From NCBI GenBank assembly GCA_028829895.1, contig CM054178.1, forward strand, positions 71,648,835-71,712,834: a DNA stretch of 64,000 bases, written 5' to 3'. Position 1 is the first letter of the stretch. Every line of letters begins with the position of its first letter. The translations under genes were made by a program, and so were the position numbers. The notes under the pieces were generated by a model, which did not search any database, was not told the DNA's origin, and saw nothing but the letters and a program-made list of their open reading frames with translations. This DNA is from Sinotaia quadrata (lineage: Eukaryota; Mollusca; Gastropoda; Architaenioglossa; Viviparidae). Positions 1-13,107 of the stretch are shown here, piece after piece.

Positions 1-3000
1 CATACTCATGGTTTATCTAGGCTTTGTACAGATATGTGTTGTACACACATTGGTACACATCTGTACATATTTTATTCTGACCTGATGTCAGTCATAGTTT
101 GGCTTCAAGCAAACTCATATACAAATTTAATACACATATCCATGTATCAAACAGATTTGATACATGTTTTCCACAGGTTTGATAAACACTGATTTTAGGC
201 AGGTTTTACATAGGCTTATTTCAAACTTATAAGTTATATTTATAATTACAGTAGATATGGTACACACTAGATTTAACACATTTTATTACAGCCATGATAT
301 GCACATACATTTTGTGCACATTTTATACATACCCATATTTTACACTGATTTTGTTTATAACTGATATTTTAGTTTTTACATTGCATTCTTAATGAAGCTA
401 GTTAGGACTATATTACACTCATTAACACTATGTATTCTGCTTATATTCTTATTTTATCTAGAACAGTAGAAGTGAATTAAGAAGATCAAAATTAAATACT
501 TTTGTACTATTTTACATATGTGTGTAAACCTAGGATGAGTTTATATTTTGATCATTATTATTATGTAATAACTAATCATTCCACATATACTAAATAGAAA
601 TACCCCTTGTGCTGTTTTAAATGCAGTAAGGAGAATTGGTTTTTTTTTTAAAAGGAATTTTCCCCACGTTTTGGTTTGTTTCTTTATCGTGGCTAATCTG
701 TTGTTCTTTAGGTATGTCATTTTAGTTCTATGTAAGAAAATAGTAATATAGCTGATTTCTCATTTGTCACATTGACCTTTCGCATGCCAAGTAACTGTTG
801 CTAATTATTATTATTATTTTTTTTACTGAGGATATAGAATGGAGGTTGAGCTTAATTTATTTGATCTACAATTCTACATGTTGGTTCAATGGTAAACTCT
901 TTCATATAGTTTTAGTAGAAAAATGTAAACTTTAAAAGAAGTTTAGGGTGGAAGCAATCTTTGACACATTCTTTGCAGAAAAGTCCGAATTGGCACGCCT
1001 TCGGTCCCGAATATCTGCTAGTTCATAGGCGACTTTTATAAATTGGGCAATTATTACGAGAGTCTTCCTAGAGAGGTCTGTTCGTCATTGTACTTTTCCC
1101 TGGTCCTTATAGTCACACTCGCGTCGCAGGAACCAGTCAGTACATAAGCTAAAGGAATGTTAGAGTACTGTTTATTCAGGTAATGGTTTTGGGTTGTTTT
1201 TTTTGTGTATGTGTGATAGTGCCTTGAAATATTAAGAAAACAAAGAGAAAACCACTTTGTGTATATTTAGTACAATAGCAGCATTTTTCATCAATCTATC
1301 TAGATTTCAAAGAGGCATCTTGGATTGCTTATTCTTTTGTTGTTTATTGCTATATATTAAACTAAATGAGAGTATTTTTTTTTCTATGTTGAATGGAAAA
1401 TGCACCCACCGCATGAATTCTAGCAGTCTTTGTGGTGCAGAGTGCTGCCAGAAACAATGTCCTGGCGACAAAAAACACGTGACTTAAAGCGCCCGTCACG
1501 AGTTGAACACCAGATCGATCTTGTAGTTTATGCTTAGTCAGCAGGTCCGAGTCTCTTCATAGCTAAACCAGTAACTGACGATCAAAATCCTGAAAATGCC
1601 AGCGCAAAATAGGTGCCACTCCTGTTTCCATGTTGCACTTCTCTCGATTAGTTTCTTATCCACTTCCAGAAAGCGATCACTTCGAACTCCACGGGTGTCT
1701 CCAACCAGCAATAGCATTGGTATGGTGTTCAATGGAGACACAAATAAACACAAGACGATTGTACCCAAGTATTTAAGAAGCTGGTCACTCGTTTGTCTGT
1801 GTATTTTAAATTCAGTAATATATATTTGATTTAAAAAATAAATAAATTGCAAAGCAAAAAGAATTTACACGTCTCTATATATTTCTGGGTGGGTGAGAGA
1901 GGCAGCATGAGGAGCACAGTAAAACAGTATTAAAAAAATACATGACGTCATTAGTATCCATGTCACTTTGCCATTTTCCAGATATGCTGTTGCACTTCTG
2001 CATGTATTCCGATGTGTAGAGTGCGCTGGCTACGTACAAATTATAAGGATATGTTTTTAAATCAAAAGCCAAAGTATAGACACTTTTAAATTTTTGTTCA
2101 TGCTTCTCACGGGAATTTTTCAATTTTCAAAATCAGCGGGACTAGGATGAGAACGAGTTAGATTTTCATTTGTCAGATTGGATCAACTGTTAGCAACCAA
2201 AGTTAAGTCTAGTGAAGTAAGTATCGAATGGCTCCTAACGACTCTTCCAAAGCGATTTACAGCTCAGGCGCACATCAAGCGTTCATTAAAAACTGTTTAG
2301 ATAATTAAACGTGTTAAGTGCCAGTTTGTATACACAATTTGTGGATGTAATTTTAAAGCCATATTTATCGACGGTGGAAAATAGTTGTCTGAAAATAATT
2401 TTTGTTTCTCCTTAATAGTGCAGACGTAGTGACCCTTTTTTCTCTTGTGTGTGTGTGTGTTTTAAAAAGATTTATTTCTCAAGTTCTTTGAGCATCAGCA
2501 TGGAAAGACCGTTTGATTCTTATAATTTGGTTTAACGTTTGCTTCCAGCGTGAACTGATTGTACGGACGAGTGCCGTGCAAAACAGCTCAAATTCATTTT
2601 CAGATGAAAAAATGCTTTACATTTTTTTTTTTTAGAAAGCATAAACACATCAGATAAACAGATTGTTGATTAAAAGACAAACTGTTCTGAGCACGAAAAC
2701 GAAACTCCAAAACAAGGTGCTTGCTTTTTTAATTTTTCATTGCTTGGCGGTATGTCGAGAACCTTATGTACAATTGTAGAAAATATACCACTATAGTAAA
2801 TCATTTATTTTTTTACAATCCTTTATTGACTGGTGGTATGTCAAAAACATTGTGTACAATTGTTGAAAATATACCACTATAGTAAATAGTTTGTTTTTTT
2901 ATTTTATAATCATTTAATGAATGGCGGTATGTCAAAAATCCTTGTGTACAATTGTAAAAAACAACAACATTACTTTAGTAAGGAGCTTGTTTCTTATAAT

Positions 3001-3576
3001 CCTTTATGCGTTGAAAACAGATCTACATGGTAAACCTTACTTGTTTCTTTGAGCAGATGGATTGGCTTTGTTATGCTAGTTATCGAGCGAAAATAGTTTT
3101 TTTTCCCCTCTAACATGTTTATTTCCCTAAATATCTCACATGTGTTGTACAATTTGTGTTGTCAAGTCGTAACCAACATATTCGCATGAAAATACACAAC
3201 TCGAAACTAGCATGTACGTGTAGTTTTGATACTAAGTAATATGGACACAAATATATCATATGATGTTCTCATTGCTCGTTGTAATAGAGTTAGGTTGTGT
3301 TGTAGGCTTAGTGACAGAAGGCTATTCGAAGTTGTTGTAAATGTTGACTGTAACAGGAGTTAGGATTCGGGTTGAACTTAGAAAGGCGATGAGACGCGTT
3401 ATAATTAGTAACTGTAACTAGAATTAAGATGAGTTGATAGATTTAGACACGAAAAGATATCACGGCGTTGTTCTAATTAGTGACCTTAACCAGGGTTAGA
3501 ATTACAGCTGAGTTTTTAGACTTTTACTTTTAGGATCGAGGGCCACTTTAAAGGCGGGACTATTTTCCTCTTTAAA
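1..3576. other. Non-coding stretch, no gene recognised
   Basis: AT-rich sequence with a TACACA-rich first 330 bp and a degenerate repeat near 2.7-3.0 kb. Open frames here are short, overlap one another on both strands and show no family motif. A single perfect CRE palindrome lies at 1943-1950. Confidence 0.6.
2735..3010. repeat. Degenerate tandem repeat, about 90 bp x 3
   Basis: Three diverged copies built around 'GGTATGTCAAAAAC...GTGTACAATTGT...ATACCACTATAGTAAAT'. Confidence 0.75.
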
Positions 3577-3789
3577 CTAATCCTGCCGCGCTAAAAAGAA
3601 CGGCATTGAATTGTTCGAGTGTTTAAAATCGTCTTGCAGCGCCTTTTTGAGGCCGCAGGTGGTTTTCTGGACGCTAGATGCAGATGCCGGGGTAGACGTG
3701 GCCGCTGAATCGTGGGCTATTGATTTCTTCATGCTCTGGCAGGAAACAGTTCTTGCTGCCGATAGGAAGACGATGAAGGCAGCGAGCAT
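3577..3789 (-). CDS. Candidate small secreted peptide reading frame, 70 aa (weak)
   Basis: The - strand ATG at 3789 has a favourable context (ACCATG) and opens MLAAFIVFLSAARTVSCQ, a plausible signal peptide with a cleavage-like end, followed by about 50 polar residues with a single further Cys. The frame is open further upstream (to 3933), with another ATG at 3813. A TATA-like TATATAAT lies at 3905-3912. I recognise no family. It overlaps a + strand open frame (3611-3949), and chance is a real alternative. Confidence 0.25.
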   Translation of the reverse strand: MLAAFIVFLSAARTVSCQSMKKSIAHDSAATSTPASASSVQKTTCGLKKALQDDFKHSNNSMPFFLARQD

Positions 3790-4347
3790 GGTGTGGTCAC
3801 ATCGTCTGGCCATGGACTTAACGCTAAGCGCGGAAGAGACAAAAGGAAGTCTCGCACTTTGCTGCGGTTTAGTAGTGACGATACACGTGTTTGGGTGTCC
3901 ACTGTATATAATCGGCCTTGTACGTATACACACCCAAATGAGTTTCTGAGTTTTGTATTTATATTTAAAGAACGTGTGTTTGGTCTGGCTATTCTGTGAC
4001 GAAGGTATATCACTACCGCTCTTAATTTAAAAAAATACGTAATAGCAATTTAAAAAAAATTAACATAATTGAAAGTTGTTTTGGCATTTTGAGTTTGTTT
4101 GTAATCAGTAAATCAAAGGGTCTTTATGAAAAGAAACAGAATGAGTTAGTATAGAATCCTATTTATTAAAAAATAATACTTGCTTTTTTTTTTCTTTACC
4201 GAATGTCAGAATTCGTTTTGCTGAGAAAATTAGAAAAATACTACATATATTTTTGCGCATGCGCTTAATTTCTTTTGTGGTGGTGGTGGGAATGGGTATT
4301 TTTGTTGTTTTTTTTTTGTTTTTTTTAGCCCATTTTAGTGAAAGTAA

Positions 4348-4601
4348 GTAATTTTAACTACAGTGTACAAAGCACAAGATTGTGGGGCTGTGTGTCTGCA
4401 ACACGAATTGTAATTTTAACTACAGTGTACAAAGCACAAGATTGTGGGGCTGTGTGTCTGCAACACGAATTGTAATTTTAACTATAGTGTACAAAACACA
4501 AGATTGTGGGACTGTGTGTCTGCAACACGAATTGTAATTTTAACTACAGTGTACAAAGCACAAGATTGTGGGGCTGTGGGGCTGCAACACGAATTGTAAT
4601 T
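4348..4601. repeat. 62-bp minisatellite, 4 copies
   Basis: Copies start at 4348, 4410, 4472 and 4534 with GTAATTTTAACTACAGTGTA; they are nearly identical. The array creates a short spurious open frame on the + strand. Confidence 0.95.
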
Positions 4602-5119
4602 TCAGGACACGTGCGTGCTCGTTCGCTGGCAAGCCGTATCAGTAAACCAGATGATAGGACACGCATGCTGGGCGGAGCCGTTGCAGCAAATTGTGCTTGC
4701 TTGAGAGCCTCGCAGACATTCTTGTAAGCTGTAATGTTCTCCCTCCCCCCCCTCCCCGCCTGCCTTTAGGGTTATGAGCTTCTGACAGGTGGAAAGATGG
4801 ACATATTGAGAGATCCAGTATTTCCATTTTTACAAGTCATGACTACTAAGCGCTGTGTAGTTTGATCAACTTTTGTCTTCTGTTCAGTAGGACAGTCCTC
4901 AACTAGACGTTCATTCAAACTTTCAGCGTGCACAAAGGGTCCAAAAATTGTTACAGAAACGTATTATTTAATGGGTATTCTTGTGGTTTCGTAACCAAAA
5001 TAAGTTTAACAGTGGTTCAAAAATTCATAAGAACATATGGGAAAGGACTGTCTTTTCTTCAACTAAAAGTTATTAATACTGTTAGAGACTATAATCTCTA
5101 CAATGTTTTCGTTTGATTG

Positions 5120-5544
5120 TGCAGTGAGCTTGTACGTAATTCTCAGTTTGTCTGTAACTCAGATTACTAGTCCATTGAGCTTGTGCGTCATTTTTACGGT
5201 TTGTTTATAACTTAGCTTACTAGTCCATTCAACTTGTGCGTAGTAATTTTCAGTTTGTCTTTAACTTAGCTTACTAGTCAATTCAGTATATGCGTCATTT
5301 TCAGTTTTTTAAAAAAATAATAACTTAGCTTACTAATCCAGCGAGTTTGTGCATCATATTCATAGCTTGTATATAACTTAGCTTACTAGTCCAGTGAGTT
5401 TGTGCATCATATTCACAGCTTGTATATAACTGAGCTTACTAGTCCAGTGAGTTTGTGCATCATATTCACAGCTTGTATATAACTGAGCTTATTAGTCCAG
5501 TGAGTTTGTGCATCATTTTCACCGTTTGTTTGTAACTTACCTTA
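5120..5544. repeat. About 53-bp minisatellite, about 8 degenerate copies
   Basis: The unit has CTTACTAGTCCAGTGAG and GTGCATCATATTCACAGC. The copies are less alike at the left, which suggests recent expansion at the right. Confidence 0.85.
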
Positions 5545-5840
5545 CAGTGTACTGATCTGCATACAGTCTGACCACTGTACACGTTGGCTAATTTACTAGT
5601 CATTTAGCAGTGTACTGATCTGCATAGTCTAACCACTGTACACGTTGGCTAATTTACTAGTCATTTAGCAGTGTACTGATCTGCATAGTCTAACCACTGT
5701 ACACGTTGGCTAATTTACTAGTCATTTAGCAGTGTACTGATCTGCATAGTCTAACCACTGTACACGTTGGCTAATTTACTAGTCATTTAGCAGTGTACTG
5801 ATCTGCATAGTCTAACCACTGTACACGTTGGCTAATTTAC
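5545..5840. repeat. 61-bp minisatellite, 5 copies
   Basis: Copies start at 5545, 5608, 5669, 5730 and 5791 with CAGTGTACTGATCTGCAT. The last four are essentially identical. The array abuts the 53-bp array and shares its TTTACTAGTC motif. Confidence 0.95.
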
Positions 5841-7092
5841 TTCGAAGCTAAGGCAGCGATAGACTCGAGTTGCCTGAACAGCTGTCCCGCTTATCCAAAC
5901 TAGTTAAACGTGTACATATACTTGGTGGTAGAACTTACTCTTGAAATTATAGGCATGGTCTTTCCTCAGAATATTGTCTCTTAAATGTTAATAATTGTAC
6001 TCCCCCCCCCCCCCGATAAGCATTTGTAAAGATAATCGTTATAACCTTTTTCGCATTGAGTCGCAGGTCAAAGGCAAGTACAATAGGGATTACAATTGAT
6101 TTCCAAACATTAAGTAGATTATATATTAATTTTATAAAATAAAATCAGATTATTGAGTACATAACTTGTACTTGATATATGTAATACCGTATTGTAATCG
6201 ATGTCATAACCTTTGGGCATGGGCAGCAAGATGCCTGTAATACATAAATTGCGCGAATTTAGTCGATTTCTATCTCTTACAGCACGTCATTGCTTATCTG
6301 TAAAAATGTTTACCCTAATAAGTCGAAATTCACTCACTATCTTGTCTGCTATAAATTTTTTATGTGAGAAAAAATAGTGCAGAGTAATATTTTAAAAATT
6401 CTTTTTATTACGTTTATTATTTTTTCTACTATCTGCTCTATACTGCAGCTCGTTAAAGAGTGGAAATATTTATCTTATTCTCAGGGTTGAAGTAACCGCT
6501 TCTGTGCATGACGCGTGCGTACAGTCGTATGTGTCCTCTCTTCCAAACGTATAGAATGCTAGAGGTTCACGCTTTTTGGGTCAAGGACAAAGCGAGCCAG
6601 ATAAATCGCTGTGTAGCGAAGTGCCAGCTTAGCGTATCTGCGGCGTAGGCTTAAGTCTACTTTTGAAGTCCGCTTACCAACTACCCAGCTTTAACTTTCG
6701 GCTTCCCAAACCGTCCATGTCTGACTATCGCTTTGTCAATCTCATCAGTCTGATATCATTTCTGACACGCGTGTTACTTGCTTAAGTTGTTAACTCGTAT
6801 TACAAAACCGCAGCAAATTATTAGAATTTGCATTTGCCGTCTAATTAGGAAAGTAAAATAAATAAACGTGTACACATTTATAACATAAATAAACGTGTAC
6901 ACATTTATATATTTTATAGCATGCGCTAAGATCACATTTATAACATAAATAAACGTATAAGCTATATCGCATGAAACATATACACTAATTACCAGCCACA
7001 CTCACTCACCCCTTTACCCCCTTTTATCGGGTGGTGGTGGTTGTGGTAGGTGGGGATAGGCAAATAGGCTGTGGACATCAAGTCTTAAACAA

Positions 7093-7096
<4 letters not shown>

Positions 7097-7133
<37 letters not shown>

Positions 7134-7160
7134 CACACACATACACACACACACACACAC
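7097..7160. repeat. (CT)n then (CA)n microsatellite
   Basis: A run of CT units passes directly into CA units. Confidence 0.97.
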
Positions 7161-7667
7161 TCGGGGGAGGGGAGACGTGCAGTAGCGCTACCACTTAATG
7201 CGGCTACACCGATGAATGACTGCAGTAGCGTTTCTTGCTTTTAATTGGTGATAATTTGTCTTCAACAATATTCGTCCTTACTTGCCGCTCTAGACTTTCA
7301 CCTTGTGAAGTCACTTGTTTTGTTTGATATTTATCGTAAAACCACGACGAACTGTCTGCGAGATGAGATAGTTTATAATACACACAGAGAGAGAGAAAGA
7401 TGCACAGGTAGCTGGAATCCCAAACGTGTCATCAGTCTGAGATGTTATCGTTAGGAGTCAACCTGTGCTTCCGTATGTCTTGATCATCAGATAGTCTAAT
7501 CGCACATGTAGTTTGGCACTTAATCGGAACTCACCACTGTCTTGTTTGATTTATTTTTATTGTTAAATTTTAAAATAAACGTAATGCACCCTTTCCCCCC
7601 TTCACTTTTTTTGTTCAAAAGTGTTTTGCTTTCTCTACATTTGCACTCCCTCCCCCCCCCCCCTTTC

Positions 7668-7694
7668 AAACACACACACACACACACACACACT
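7668..7694. repeat. (CA)n microsatellite
   Basis: CA run after a C-rich stretch. Confidence 0.95.
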
Positions 7695-8399
7695 AGCATG
7701 CTCTTCCTGTTCCACTGTTTCTTATTCTTCCGGTTCTTTGCGTGTTTGTTCTTTTTCTGTACGTCTTTTCATACAGCTTTATAGTTGTATGTACCTGTAC
7801 TCCGTTGCTAAGAGACTCTGAACTTGAGACCTCTTTCTTTTGCCTGGGTCTTGGAGCACGCGAACCATGGCTGCCGTTTATGTCTGGACCAGCATTGAAC
7901 TTGCCATCAAGAAAGAAAGATAGATACCTACTTCACTTTAATGATTGTGACGTATTCTCCCAGAATTTTAAATACACTTCTGACTCGTTGCTGATCAGTC
8001 AGGTAGGCCTGCATTTAAACAGTATTTTGAATATTTATTATGGTTTTTTTAAAAGTCAACAATAACAATACTTGAAATATATTTTTCTGTTAGAATGGTT
8101 AAGTCCGATCTTCTCGCTGTGAAAATCGGCAAGTGGACTTAACGTTGCATAGAATTGATGACATTAGCAATAAACTGATTCGACTGTCACTACAAAGTGG
8201 CGTTTAATAAATCTTTAATTCTTCATGTTTTATGTGCCCACCAGCTTAACACCCCGTCCTCTTGGTCCAAGCCAGCCGGACCCTGCTATATTTATAAACT
8301 CTATATGCTGTTTGGTCTGACCTTAGGTATTACTGTTTCCTGTGGGTGTTCCCCCCCCCCGGTGGATTTTAAATATAGACGCGTAATATATGAATATAC

Positions 8400-8449
8400 T
8401 TCTCTCTCTCTCTCTCTCTCTCACTCTCTCACTCACACACACACACACA
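8400..8449. repeat. (CT)n/(CA)n microsatellite
   Basis: CT units followed by CA units, the same composite form as at 7.1 kb. Confidence 0.95.
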
Positions 8450-9419
8450 TACCAAAACATTGCATAGTTCGAATCGTTCTTCTCGCGTTTTTGTTGTAAC
8501 GGAAACCAGTTTGGTGGTGATGTCCCTACAAGGCTTATATTTCTGTTTACATGAAAAAAGAATTATTAATTACATGCAGTTTATTTTGTTAAGCTAAATT
8601 TTCTTTGCTCGTACGTATTTCTTTCGCTTTCGGTGAAATATTGCGTTTATGTACGCTTATTTTGTTGAGTGAAATCAGATCACACCAAATCACAGCTGTC
8701 TGTTGTGTTATATAAACGTAAACATGGCCAGCAGTTTATTTTGGCACATAGTTGTTATTGATGGAGCGCTATAAGTATAAGCAGTCCTATTTCATGTACC
8801 ATTGAAACTCTTTGCTGAAATCAGCATCTTAATAACCTCGCTATTCCTTGGAAGGTTAAAAGTGTATTTTATATATAGGTTATGCATATAGTGGCTACAA
8901 ATTACAGCGGGAGTGACTTTTGCATAATTGGCTACTTAACCTTGCATCGCTGCTCGAGAGCGACATGCGCACCCCCTTCCCCTTTCTGTACTGTGTGGTC
9001 GGGCGAGAACTGCAAATACTTATGCAGCTTGTGGCCAGCTGACTATGACGGTCGTTTGCACTCGGGGCCAGCTTGCAGTCGTGAAGACAAGTACTAGTGT
9101 TCTAGTTGCAGGCCGTCAGGATTTTTTTTCCAACTCTGCCTGCGTGATTGTACTGAGTGCGTTATATAGATGTTAAATTTTCTTTCGTTGGGTTTTTATT
9201 TCCTCTTCCAACTTTGGCTGATTTTACAAATAGGTACAAACTCAAAGGGAGGAAGGGTTTATGTCTAGAAGGGAAGGGAGAGAGATTGCCGTGTGTGGAG
9301 AGCGAGGGAAAGTATGAATGTGTGTTTAGTGGACACTATCCAAACGTTCTACTCTTTCTTATTTATCTGCCAAAGGAATCTTTCGTGCACTTCCAGTTGC
9401 GCACGGGACCTGATTTATC

Positions 9420-9548
9420 ATCTTAGAGTCCATTCCCTTCGGCCAGGAAGCAGTTGCTTATGAGGATCACTCGTAAGTTTACACTCCCAGCAGGAATCGA
9501 ACTCCAGGAATTTGAGCGAGTGTCCTACTGTCAAAACTCTTTGTATTT
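9420..9548 (-). mobile_element. tRNA-derived SINE-like fragment
   Basis: On the - strand there is a perfect B box, GTTCGATTCC (complement at 9493-9502), preceded by GACAGTAGGACACTCGCTC, which resembles a degenerate A-box/anticodon arm, and followed by a conserved-looking tail. It is too diverged for a tRNA gene, since the acceptor stem does not pair. A SINE is the likelier explanation. Confidence 0.5.
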
Positions 9549-9571
9549 GGTCTTTTGACTGACATTGACGT

Positions 9572-9594
9572 ATAATAATAATAATAATAATAAT
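9572..9594. repeat. (AAT)n microsatellite
   Basis: About seven ATA/AAT units just beyond the SINE-like fragment at 9.4-9.5 kb. Confidence 0.9.
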
Positions 9595-11594
9595 CCTGAT
9601 GGCGTCCGTGAGGTAAACTGTATTGCTCAACTTAGCTTTATACTGCTATGTATATATGCCTTACTGGCGGCATAACTACCTGTTACATGTGTGAATAGTT
9701 TTAGTCTTTTTGCCACTCTAGTAGTGAACAATTCATGTTATGTCTGGGATAGTTTATTTATTGATGAATTTTTAAGTGCATGTGTTCTAATGAACTGGTA
9801 ATGCGTTCTAATGAACTGGTAATGCGTTTTAATTAATTGGTACTCGGGATAATTACCAAGTTAAGGTGTTCACAGTTGTGGCATCTGGTGGAGTGGAAGG
9901 TCACGATAAATAGTAGTTAATGTGAGCGCACCCGTCCCGTCCCTACATTAAGTAAAATTACAGGCAGAGTCCATATTCTAGGATTGGACCGCAGAGTAAC
10001 TATGAATAATTTAATAGGTTAGATAGACACTTGTCTACCACCCAACAATACTGGTTATTTGGAAAGAGAAAATGTGGATAAAATTTGAAACTTTATGGTT
10101 GTCTAGTGGCAACTGTTTATTAATAATTATGTTAGTTAAAAGTATAACAATGATTGGTAATGTGTAAATAAAATGCTAGAATGTACGTCATACAGATGAC
10201 CTGGCACGAATTCGAAAAACAGTTTTGAAATAGTCAATGATATAGTGACAATACAATATTGTTTTTTTTGTTTTTTTTAATCTTGAATGAAGTAGAGGTC
10301 AATCCTCCTTAAGCTCACGTTGGCGGGCTGGATAAACAATGCCGTGATGCAAATGCAATGGCCCAGGGATCAGTTCCTTGCAGTTATACGCTGGAACGCG
10401 TGTAGACCAGCTGTCGTAAACTGCCGTCTGAGGAAAAGGGTCACTTTTATTACGTCCACTCTAACCTCAGATGACCACAGGCCTCTCACCCTCTCTCTCA
10501 GACACAACAATTGACATGATAAAATACTACTCCCAGGCATTATACTAATAAATTAAATGTACAGTACCTAAACACATGTACAATATTCAGATACAGTTAG
10601 TAAGTAATGTTATTAATATTATTAAAAGAACATTTGTTAACGAACATGAATTTATAAAATAATGTGTGTTCATTCACAATCAATAGAACAATTGGTTGTT
10701 AACGTTAATCAAACAATGAATCAGTTGTATACATTAATCTAAACATTTTGCTGGAACAAAAGATTTTATTATCCTAAATTACTAATATTGTAATCATGAA
10801 ACATTATGTGTAAAGTGTAATTTATAATTCCTGCATTGCTTATTGAAATAGATTTTCTCACCTTGATATGGCAGGTTTGATTAATCCATTCACTCTCTTT
10901 GTAACCTTGGTATAATATTTATTTAGCCAAGGGAGACAAGTCTGTTCTCGGACAGTGGGAACGCTAAAAGATGTCTGCTGAGTTCCGAGTACACATGGCT
11001 ATTATATTTCTCTCACTGAGGGTTCTGGGAAGGTAGAAAGTATTCCATTCTTATAAATATAAATTCTTCCACAATGTGTGGAAGCAAAAGAAGTTTTACC
11101 TACCCCCTTCTAACCCGAGGGTTATTTTTTTCGGCCCTGCACGATAAATTTCCCCAAGCAGGTCCAGCTTCCTGAGTGCGGCACAGCCTGACCTCAGAAG
11201 TCAGATCGAATTTCGCGCATGCTTTAAGTGGTACCTATCCAGTGGTTCTAGTTTTTAATTGTACAGTTTGTGATTAGAACACGACAACAGTGTACAGTTT
11301 AAACAAGCAAGTGGTGACATTCAGGTGTCATATGAACACCTGTGCAACACGTGGCTGGTTTATTTAGATACGTCCTTAGTGGTTATTACTAGCTCGTCTT
11401 TTTTCTTTTCTTTTTAATATTGAAGTAGACCTTAAATTAAATATACAGGGTTTTTTGTTTCAAGCTTGTTGCATTATGTTGCTACCTTTGTCTTGCTGTG
11501 GAAGATTCAGTGCGCGCGTTTTAAGAGTAGGCCTGCTTTTAATGTTTTTTGAAGTGTCAAGTTTCGTCTGAATACAATTCAGACATCACACCAT

Positions 11595-11650
11595 CCTTCC
11601 TCTCCTCTCCTCTCCTTCCCCCCCCTCTCTCTGTCTCTCTCACTCACTCA

Positions 11651-11682
<32 letters not shown>
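11595..11682. repeat. (CT)n/(CA)n low-complexity tract
   Basis: CT-rich, then CTCA, then pure CA units. Confidence 0.95.
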
Positions 11683-11685
<3 letters not shown>

Positions 11686-12457
11686 TGCGATTTGCTGGCG
11701 ATGCGTCATTTGAATGACTTGAAATTAGCAACCTCCTACAGAAAGTCATAAATTGACACGTTTAATTGCCATTAACAACAGCCTAAAGACTAAATAGTTC
11801 GTCTCTCCTGGGAGTTATCGGCTAGAGAGAAACTAGACATGATTGGCGCACACATTCACCACACATCAGGCAGGTACACAAACACACGCACACATACATA
11901 CACGTATGAAAGGTGCATATAACTCATCACATTATTAATGAAGACAAAGAACCTTGTTTTTCTTTATGTCGCTCAAAAAGAATCAGCCAGAAAGAGAAGA
12001 CTGGTAAACTAAAAATCCACAATATAAAAAACAACAAAAAATAAAAGTTTAAAAGCGACACTAGGGATTAAACAACACCCCAAACCCCCTAAATTAGTGC
12101 CAAATTTCCCTTTCTCATCGGATTCCAGTCACCCGCTACTGTCCCTGGATAATAATCAATTGTCAGCAGCCACATGGCTAAGTAAAACAAAACCGTTAAT
12201 ATTTGCGTGCACGAGTCTTGGATCTTACGTTACTCTGCTTTAATCTTACATTACGTCATACACAGTTAAAGTTAGGTCACATTTATACTCTTGCCTTGAT
12301 TTTGCGGGCGAAACAAGGACTCGAATACATGACTGAGAACTAAAGTAAACATTGGACAAACTTACAACCGCTCTTACTCAAGATAGAACAATGCATACTA
12401 TACGATTACACAAGAGTAAAGTCCTAGTAGACCTCAAGAACACATGCGGGCGTGTAT

Positions 12458-12458
<1 letters not shown>

Positions 12459-12519
<61 letters not shown>
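12459..12519. repeat. (CA)n microsatellite
   Basis: About 30 uninterrupted CA units. Confidence 0.98.
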
Positions 12520-12521
<2 letters not shown>

Positions 12522-12667
12522 GTCTGTCCTTAGCGAAATATTTTTTGGGTGGCGTCCTAAAACTTTCTGAGACCTTGAGTGACCTCGGCTTACGTTGAAA
12601 TCGCTGTCACCTCATGAGAGGGTTTTGCTTTCCATTCTTCATTTCTTTCCATTGAGACTGCCAAATT

Positions 12668-12842
12668 CAGGGTTTCTTAACCTGGGGTGCATGGATGGGC
12701 TTATGGGGATACGTAAAAGTCAAATATTCACTATATTTTTATATTCTGCTTATGTGCATTTTTGTAGGGGGTGGTTCGATGTCCAGAGCTTTCACCAGAT
12801 TTTCAAAGGGGTCCGTGACTCAAAAAGGTTAAGAATTACTAG
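12668..12842. mobile_element. Small non-autonomous hAT-type element (MITE), 175 bp
   Basis: It starts CAGGGTTTCTTAACCT and ends AGGTTAAGAATTACTAG, giving imperfect terminal inverted repeats with the hAT-like CA(G)...CTAG ends and the TTCTTAACCT core. The flanks CCAAATT (12661-12667) and CCTAATT (12843-12849) differ at one base and look like an aged target duplication (hAT makes 8 bp). The right part (AAAGGGGTCCGTGACTC) is like that of many hAT-derived MITEs. There is no coding capacity. Confidence 0.7.
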
Positions 12843-13107
12843 CCTAATTGTTTTGATTTATTAATTGATTTCTGCTTAAAGTCTGCTCCCAACGTTCGTT
12901 GATTTCGAGGACGGGTCGGATTTGCGTCATTTTTTTTGTTTGTTTGTTTTTTGTTGTGAAGAGCTTAGCACGGTTCATTTACTAGTGTAATCACCACATC
13001 AGACATTCGACACCCGTCTCGTTTTGACGGGTGTTACCCGCAGGTGGCTGTCGCTAGCGCACGTCAGCAACCTAACCTGTTCATACCATCCGAACTTCTC
13101 TCTCCAC

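Larger units (their letters stand above)
5841..9419. other. Non-coding stretch with microsatellites; no gene recognised
   Basis: 6480-6770 is less AT-rich and has several CpGs, so it could hold a promoter or untranslated exon, but no splice-bounded coding segment is visible. At 7866 an ATG in ideal context opens only 18 codons. Confidence 0.5.
9595..12660. other. Non-coding stretch, no gene recognised
   Basis: Apart from CT/CA tracts I see only short unsupported open frames. Around 11100-11240 the sequence is richer in G+C. Confidence 0.5.

Noticed and set aside
7866..7922. ATG in ideal start context opening MAAVYVWTSIELAIKKER
   Set aside because: The frame stops after 18 codons, with no donor site before the stop and no recognised match.
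10320..10514. Possible tRNA-like or SINE head (GGCGGGCTGGATAAAC...GATCAGTTCC)
   Set aside because: The B-box match is incomplete and no A box is at a proper distance.
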